Positions 55,278 to 60,704 of a stretch of 60,704 bases of DNA are shown one piece after another (within the stretch, counting starts at the first letter, position 1; every line of letters starts with the position of its first letter). Source of the DNA: Russula earlei (taxonomy: Eukaryota; Basidiomycota; Agaricomycetes; Russulales; Russulaceae); the NCBI GenBank assembly GCA_025769875.1, contig JAGFNK010000320.1, positions 1 through 60,704 of the forward strand, read 5' to 3'. Both the position numbers and the translations under genes were made by a program. Below the pieces are notes generated by a model. The model was given only the letters and a program-made list of their open reading frames with translations. It was not told the DNA's origin and made no database searches.

Positions 55278-56275
55278 CTGTTGATCGATTAGCTCGTTCC
55301 ATTCCGTGCCTCAACTGCCGCGCTCGAAGGGCACACTTTGGGGAATCAATATGTATACAACCTCCCTATCGAAAATAATAATGACTGTGCCCGTTGATGT
55401 TGAAACTCTAGTGGTCTTGGGACGCTACTGTAGATCGACGCTGCAGGTTAAGGCTGTTCTGGAACGAGTATGCTCAGAACGAGAAAATGAAGAGAGAAGG
55501 GGGGCAGGGGAAGCGATACTGCACAAAGGCAGGCGCAGCATGGTCGCTGACGAGAGGACGCGCGGAAAGGCCAGCAGATGGGGCGGCGGCGGCGGCACGT
55601 ACGAGACGGACGGACAAGGGCGGATGCGAGGAGTCAAGCAATGTAAGCGCAGGGTTGCCTAAGGGAGGGCGAGACGGTGCAAAGGAGTGGGGGAGTCGAA
55701 CGGCGACAAGGAGAGGAGAGGGAGATTTGGTCGGGAGGAATGCTTTTGGCAGAGAGCGGGGGAAGCGCGGCGGCCTGCAGGGAATCGGAGCGAGAGACAG
55801 GGAGTTTAGATCGCGAGGTGCAAGCTGCTCATGGTCAGGAGCCATGTTTATACAGCTGGCAGCACCTCCGGTTCATAGCGAGAGGGGGGCATCATGGCAA
55901 AGTCGAAGAACGCGCTATAACGAGGATAGCGGATGAGGCGGAAAGCGACGACGATGGGGCAGGTATTGAAGCTAAAGTAAAGGACGGCTACGTACTATAG
56001 GCTGCTCTACGATGAGGTTCGAGCACGGGGATAAAGGGATGATGTGATGGCAGAGGTGGCTTCAGTTGGCGGGCAACTCGAAGGCGCGATTGCGCACATC
56101 GGGGCGTTTGTCACCGCCGCGTACGGTACTCAGAGTTCGAGCGTGGGAACCTTAGGTAAGCACACGTCCGACGTGGCTCCGGGAGAGAGAGAGAGAGGGA
56201 AAGAGAGAAGTGGGCGAGAAAGTAACTGCTATTGTTCGTGGGGGAAATATGACAAAAGATTCGACTTGCCCTCTC
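55278..56275 (-). other. Region beyond ORF3-Y, possibly with a short 3' LTR
   Basis: On the minus strand a purine tract GTGAGGGGGACA is followed by TGAGGCCGC (56319), TATATAAGG and a TGCCCT...AGGGCA stem, then C/T-rich leader. A TGACA end occurs at about 56109, which would give an unusually short LTR of about 210 bp. The rest is GC-rich with long but low-complexity frames that I do not accept as genes. Confidence 0.3.
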
Positions 56276-57302
56276 TTAGACATAGGGCAGGTCCTTATAT
56301 ACAGTATCAAGCGGCCTCATGTCCCCCTCACTACCATGCTGCGGCACCACATCAAAGCTCAAATGGTCAAACCGTGCAACCATTGCGACTTCCCGTGCAA
56401 CGTGGCCCACGAGTGGGGCTGGCAATGTCATCACCCTTGTCGAGATTGGGACGTCCCAGACCATGATTGCGCCATCCAGCCAAGGAGACGCAGCACGCGT
56501 AGGGGGTGCCATCCCACGACATGCGAATGTGAGAGACACGGTTGGGGAGTTGGGCGGCCTTGAGTCGGTAGCGTGCACGGCTCTGGGATTCCCGCACCAT
56601 CCTAAGCTCGGCCTCCTTCTGAGTGATGTCAGCTTGGAGGGCGACAATGTGCTCGTCCCAGCCTCTGTAGCGTTGGATGTCAGCGGCCAGCCCCCAGTCG
56701 TCGGCCTTGCTGGCCTCCTCAAGTAGGTGGTGGAAAGTGGGGGAATTGGCTCCCATCTGTTTGAGGAGCCAGTTGGGGAGGACGTCAATGGGGCCGATGG
56801 GGTCATCGACTGGGGAGGCAAATATCTCCATGCTGATGTGGGGATCATCGGGGGAGTCCCCCATGACTCTGACGACCATGGTGGGGGAATGGGGGCTGCG
56901 CTGGACAAAACGCGCAAGCTGCGCGCGTCCCTCGGTCCCAGGGAGCCAAAGTCCTGGGGCATGCCCCATGTTGGGGACGAATCCCTCTGGGCAAGTGGCG
57001 AGCGCGGGTCGTTCGGTAGCCTGTCGAAGACAGTCGGTGAGGTCGACCAAGGTGTCGGCCTGATGGGAGGCTTGTAGCTTGGCACGAAGGAGGGCTTCGG
57101 TGCGCGCGGCCAGTTCCATTTCGTGTGCAGCCACCGTGAGAAGAACCCTGGCCACCATCCCACAGAGGGTGTCGGGGTCGAGCTCAGGCTGTCCGTTGAG
57201 GACCACAACGATCGACCTGGGGGAGAGGGGCCCTTCCGGGACAACGACGTTGACATTGACAAGAGTGGGAGTGGGTGAGGAGGTATGAGACTCAGGGAGC
57301 AT
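56276..57302 (-). pseudogene. ORF3-Y: post-pol protein with coiled-coil-like region and decayed knuckle
   Basis: ATG at 57302; a frame of 311 codons runs to about 56367. After a variable N-terminus come MGDSPDDPHISMEIFASPVD, LAADIQRYRGWDEHIVALQA and DITQKEAELRMVRESQSRAR, a charged helical stretch comparable to RRYRFAIKKA in ORF3-X. At 56440-56530 the expected knuckle is degenerate: ACCVSLAGWRNHGLGRPNL keeps C and H spacing but has Arg where a Cys is expected. Position after the chromodomain and before a purine tract matches X and B. Function unknown. Confidence 0.6.
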
Positions 57303-57337
57303 GGTTGGGTGAGGACAGTAGCGTCTAGCTGAGGGGG

Positions 57338-57344
57338 TTTTATA
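57338..57344 (-). promoter_or_regulatory. Internal TATA box before ORF3-Y
   Basis: On the minus strand CTATAAAACC lies about 40 bp before the ATG of ORF3-Y, with a CCTCACCCAACCATG start context. Confidence 0.5.
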
Positions 57345-57399
57345 GCCAAGGGGAGTGTGGCCCTCTGGGACTTATGATACTTCGGTAGCAGGGGCAGGA

Positions 57400-58800
57400 G
57401 TCCTGGATACTGCGGATTGATCTATGTGCTGTCACTCATTGGTCGTCCTTCCCACTGCACGAGGTACTGCAGTTGTCTTCGCAGGCCACGCCTTCTGTGA
57501 TTGAGAATAACTTCCACTTTGGGCTGAAACCCTTCGGTGGCTGTAGGTGTTGGCAGGGTAACCAGGGTGTGATGGCCAAATTCGGCAGTGTGATGGCATG
57601 GGCGCAGCAGGGACGCATGGAACACGTCGTGGATGCCCCAGTCCTTCGGCAGCAGTAGTTGGAAGGCCAGAGGGGATACCTTTTGCAGAATTCTGAAAGG
57701 TCCATGGCATTTGGGGGCCAACTTGGGACTGAGATATGGAAGCTGCAGATTGGTTGCTTCCAGCCACACTTGTTGTCCTTCGGTGTAGGTCAACCGCAGA
57801 GTTCCTTGGTTTTGGGCAACTAGATTCAAAGTGCTGTGGGCTTGCTGGCACTTCTGCTCCATATGCTTCATCCTCTGTTCTACGGCCTTGTTGTTAGTTT
57901 CTATTCCTCGTGGATGCAGAGCGGGCCAGTAGCCCAGAAGCGCTTGGTTGGGGGTCATTCCCAGCGTGGTATTGGTGGTGTCATTATGCACCGCCAACAC
58001 TATCCCTAGCCATTGACTCCAGTCGGTCTGATCCATGGTGATGAGGCGTAGATATTGTTCCACCCATTGGTTCTTCCGTTCCGATAGTCCATCCGTTTGA
58101 GGGTGGAACACCGTTGATAGATTCTGCTTGATGTCTAGATGCGTGTGCAGGGCCCGACCAAAGTGTGACGTGAATCAGGGATCTCAGTCAGTGATGACCT
58201 TGCTTGGGAGGCCGAACCATCGATATACGTGATCCAGGTATAACTGTGCAATTCCTGGTCCCGTGATGTTGATGTTGCATGGTAGGAATATGGCCGCCCT
58301 GGTGCATCCATGATCTACAACGGTGAGTATGGCATCGTATCCTTGGCTTTTGAGGAGTTGGGTGATGAGGTCCATCGACACGTGTTTGAAAGGTAGGGTG
58401 TTCGTTCCTGTGGGGATACGGTATAGAGGAGTCCGTGGGGAGTGGGTTTGGATCTTATTGTGTTGACACACATCACAGCCTTTGACGTATTCGGCTATCC
58501 ATGACTTCATGTACGGCCACCAGTATTCTGTCACCACTCGTCTCAGGGTTTTGTCTCTCCCAGGGTGGCCATTAGTGGGTCCTTCGTGAGACGACTGGAC
58601 TATTCGTCGTTTAAGGGTTTGCTCCGGGGGAACTACAATGGTGGATCTCAACATCCACAGGTCCTGGGTTCGGTTGTAGGTGACGCCAAACACTCATGCC
58701 CAGGTTTTCATAAGAGCTTTGTGTTGGCTTTGAGCTTGTTGGACGCGTCCCTTAGTAGATCCTGCAATCAATGTGCGGGTGAACATTCGGGCCGGTAGGA
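57400..58800 (-). pseudogene. pol: Element Y integrase and chromodomain start
   Basis: Reads PPEQTLKRRIVQSSHEGPTN, GHPGRDKTLRRVV, CDVCQHNK (HHCC zinc region), MDLITQLLKSQGYDAIL (first Asp), VITD followed by TGA, DP, another TGA and FTSHF (second Asp), and FHPQTDGLSERKNQ (Glu). Both TGA codons stand where Arg is expected. The C-terminal region has GPFRILQKVSPLAFQLLLPK and WGIHDVFHASLLRP. The chromodomain YLVQWEGRPMSDST ends at TAG (57418), where a Trp is expected. Confidence 0.85.
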
Positions 58801-60704
58801 CCGTGACATCCTTGTTGTTGTCTTGTCCGGTGTCTGACTCCCATGGCCTAGATAGAAGGTTGGCCGCTACATGGGATTTACCGGGCACATGTTTGATTTC
58901 CAGCCAATAGTCCTGTAATTGAGTGACCCAGTGGGCTACCCATCAGTTGATTTTCCTGGGATTCTTCCAGTAGGTGAGGTTTGCGTGGTTGGTGAGTAGC
59001 ATGATGGGGTGTTGTGTCCCCAGTAAATGGTGGTGCCAGTGCTCCAGGGCTTTGATAACTGCCAACAATTCGCGTTCATAGATGTCGTAGTTACGTTTGG
59101 CAGGGGAGAAGGTGGTGGAAAAGTACATGATGGGGTGTAGTTGAGGTTTTGGGTGTGCTGTGGAGGGTTCTCCCTCTTGCGAGAGTATGGCTCCCACACC
59201 ATATCCTGAGGCGTCTGTTTGTAGCGTGAAGGGTTTGGCGTAGTTGGGTTGGGTTAGCACCGGTTTCTGACACATAAGGGTTTTGAGCTGGTCGAAGGCA
59301 TTCTGTTGTGATTCGCCCCAGGACCAGGTGGTTGCTTTCTTGGTCAGGTCTAATAGAGGTCGCGCGATCTTCGAGTAATTGGGGATGAAGTATCAATAGA
59401 ATCCTGTGAACCCTAGAAAGGCTTGGACATGGGTGCCGTTTTGGGGTGTTTTCCATAGCCGTACGGCCTCTACTTTCTTTTCTTCCATGGCTATTTGGTT
59501 GTCTCATATGACGACTCCAAGGAATTCTATTTGTTTTTGCTTGAATTGCCATTTCTCCGGTTTGAGGTATAAATTGTGCTTAGCAAGTTTATCCAGCACT
59601 TGGTAGACATGGCGTCGGTGTTCGGTCACGTCAGGTCCTGTGGCTATAAGGATGTTGTCCATATAGATGGTTAGCCAGTCTTCCCACAATTTGTGCTCAA
59701 AGATGGCATTCATCATGGTTTGAAAGGTGGCGGGTGAGTTAGTGAGCCCAAAGAACATGACAGTAGGTTCAAATAGTCCTTTGTTGGTGACAAAGGCTGC
59801 TTTCCATTGGTCGCCCTCTTTGATGCGGATGTTGTTGTATCCCCACCTGATATCGAATTTGGAGAACAGGGACTTTCCTCGCGCTTTGTTGATCAGTTGG
59901 GGTATGAGGGGTAAGGGGTAGCAATTGCGGATTGTCCATTCGTTTAACCGTTGATAGTCTTGTACAGGGTCGTAGTTTGCCATCCTTCTTTTTGATGAAG
60001 AAGAATGGAGCTGTGTAAGGACTTTGTGAAGGGCGAATGTACCCCTTTGCTAAATGCTCTTTGACAAAGTTGTGCAATTCCTCTTGTTCTGGCTGGGATA
60101 GGGGGTATATTTTTCCGGGTAGGGTTGCAGGTGCACCTGGTTTGAGTTCTATCGCATGATCCCAAATCTGGGGTTCAGGGAACCTCTGGGCCGCTGTTTC
60201 GCTGAATACTTGTGAGTGACGTTGGTAGGGGGTAGGGATTTTGGCAGGTTTGTCGCGTTCGTTCTCAACTAAAGAGGACTCGCCCCAAAAACAGCTGTTT
60301 GGAGCGAGGTGGGCGTGCAATGACAGGCAGATAACTCTCGTTGATCCATCCGTGTGCCCAGTCAATCCGGGGTTGAAAGGCCGTGAACAACGGGTATCCA
60401 AAGATCGTTTTGTGTTCTCCTAAGTCCGCAAGATAGAAGCGCATTTGTATCGTTCTGTCACCCACCCGTAGGTCTAAGTCGGTGTAGGCTCGGATCTCCC
60501 CCTGTTTATTGGGTGTTCCATCCACGTTTAGTAGGGTGCGAGGTTCTCGCATTGTGGAGATGGGGAGTCCTAATTCTTGCGCGTAGGACTGACTCAGGAA
60601 ATTTTCTGTAGCCCCTGAGTCTAGTAGTGTAATAGTTTCAGCCCTCTTGTGATCCATATGAAAGTAGCATTTAATTGTCATGGACTTTCGTTTAGACAAG
60701 TACA
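58801..60704 (-). pseudogene. pol: Element Y protease, reverse transcriptase and RNase H
   Basis: Starts at the window edge. Protease has LLDSGATENF and NVDGTPNKQG (60699-60265). RT: YIRPSQSPYTAPFFFIKKKD, a one-base frameshift after GKLRP, VQDYQRLNEW, FSKFDIRWGYNNIR, FGLTNSPATFQ and the catalytic box YMDNILI, with Asn for the second catalytic Asp. TGA at 59504-59506 and 59396-59398. RNase H: TDASGYGVGAILSQ, YERELLAVI, but TNHANLTYW where the family has TDH. All domains are identifiable and none can be active. Gag and 5' LTR lie beyond the window. Confidence 0.87.

Noticed and set aside
55474..56000. Overlapping long frames beyond ORF3-Y as genes
   Set aside because: High GC inflates frame length on both strands; sequences are Ser/Pro/Arg- or Gly/Arg-rich with no motif or plausible start context.
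1034..59506. TGA codons might be recoded as Arg or Trp instead of being stops
   Set aside because: Other CpG-type lesions (catalytic D to N, mismatched duplications) and a few TAA/TAG stops and frameshifts accompany them. Decay explains all of this without a new code.

Overview
The window looks like a transposon graveyard from a filamentous basidiomycete, most likely an Agaricomycete. The evidence is chromoviral Ty3 polyproteins, an Agaricomycete-type gag-like family, a multi-exon IS630/Tc1-mariner DDE transposase, and short GT-AG introns inside captured gene pieces. I see no rRNA, tRNA, CRISPR array or clearly intact host gene. The only candidate host gene is a weak hypothetical on the minus strand at about 49.8-50.6 kb.

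Left third (1-18.4 kb): the 3' half of a Ty3 element (X, 1-1845) sits in the protease region of a second chromovirus (A, 1846-8023). A also carries two solo LTRs (2755-3638 and 6419-6984). A complete third element (B, 8312-17253; LTRs 528 bp, target duplication CTTGC) follows, inserted in an old gag-like repeat. A PIF/Harbinger-type MITE (10393-10946) is inserted in its gag. X, B and a fourth element (Y, minus strand, right edge) share an extra reading frame after pol, called ORF3 here. It has a coiled-coil-like stretch and CCHC knuckles (degenerate in Y), and a TATAAAA box sits just upstream.

Middle (18.7-43.7 kb): three TA-flanked inverted-repeat DNA elements. T1 (18954-25496) and T2 (31366-43707) have about 0.8 kb terminal inverted repeats containing four roughly 154-bp subterminal repeats. 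Each carries a decayed DDE transposase and the same two captured host-gene pieces: a PhoD-like phosphatase and an intron-bearing acetyl-CoA synthetase. The synthetase piece holds an exact 77-bp inversion in both copies. T2 also carries a SAM-like-domain gene and a TBC (Rab-GAP) exon. T3 (26094-31345) carries a gag-like frame of about 680 codons that is open apart from one LTR insertion. Solo LTRs with perfect 5-bp duplications are scattered through these elements, in places LTR within LTR.

Right third (43.7-60.7 kb): degenerate repeats, a B-related LTR (47646-48122), a non-autonomous hAT-like element (48151-49604), a poorly understood 4.2 kb stretch bounded by a 21-bp inverted repeat (51058-55277) that includes a GC-rich minisatellite, and element Y (about 56.3 kb to the right edge).

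Most pol and gag frames are broken by TGA at positions where the families normally have Arg. With the CpG-type catalytic changes, this points to decay by deamination of methylated CpG. Nothing here is likely to be autonomously active, but the window records how LTR elements, MITEs and gene-capturing TIR elements stacked up.
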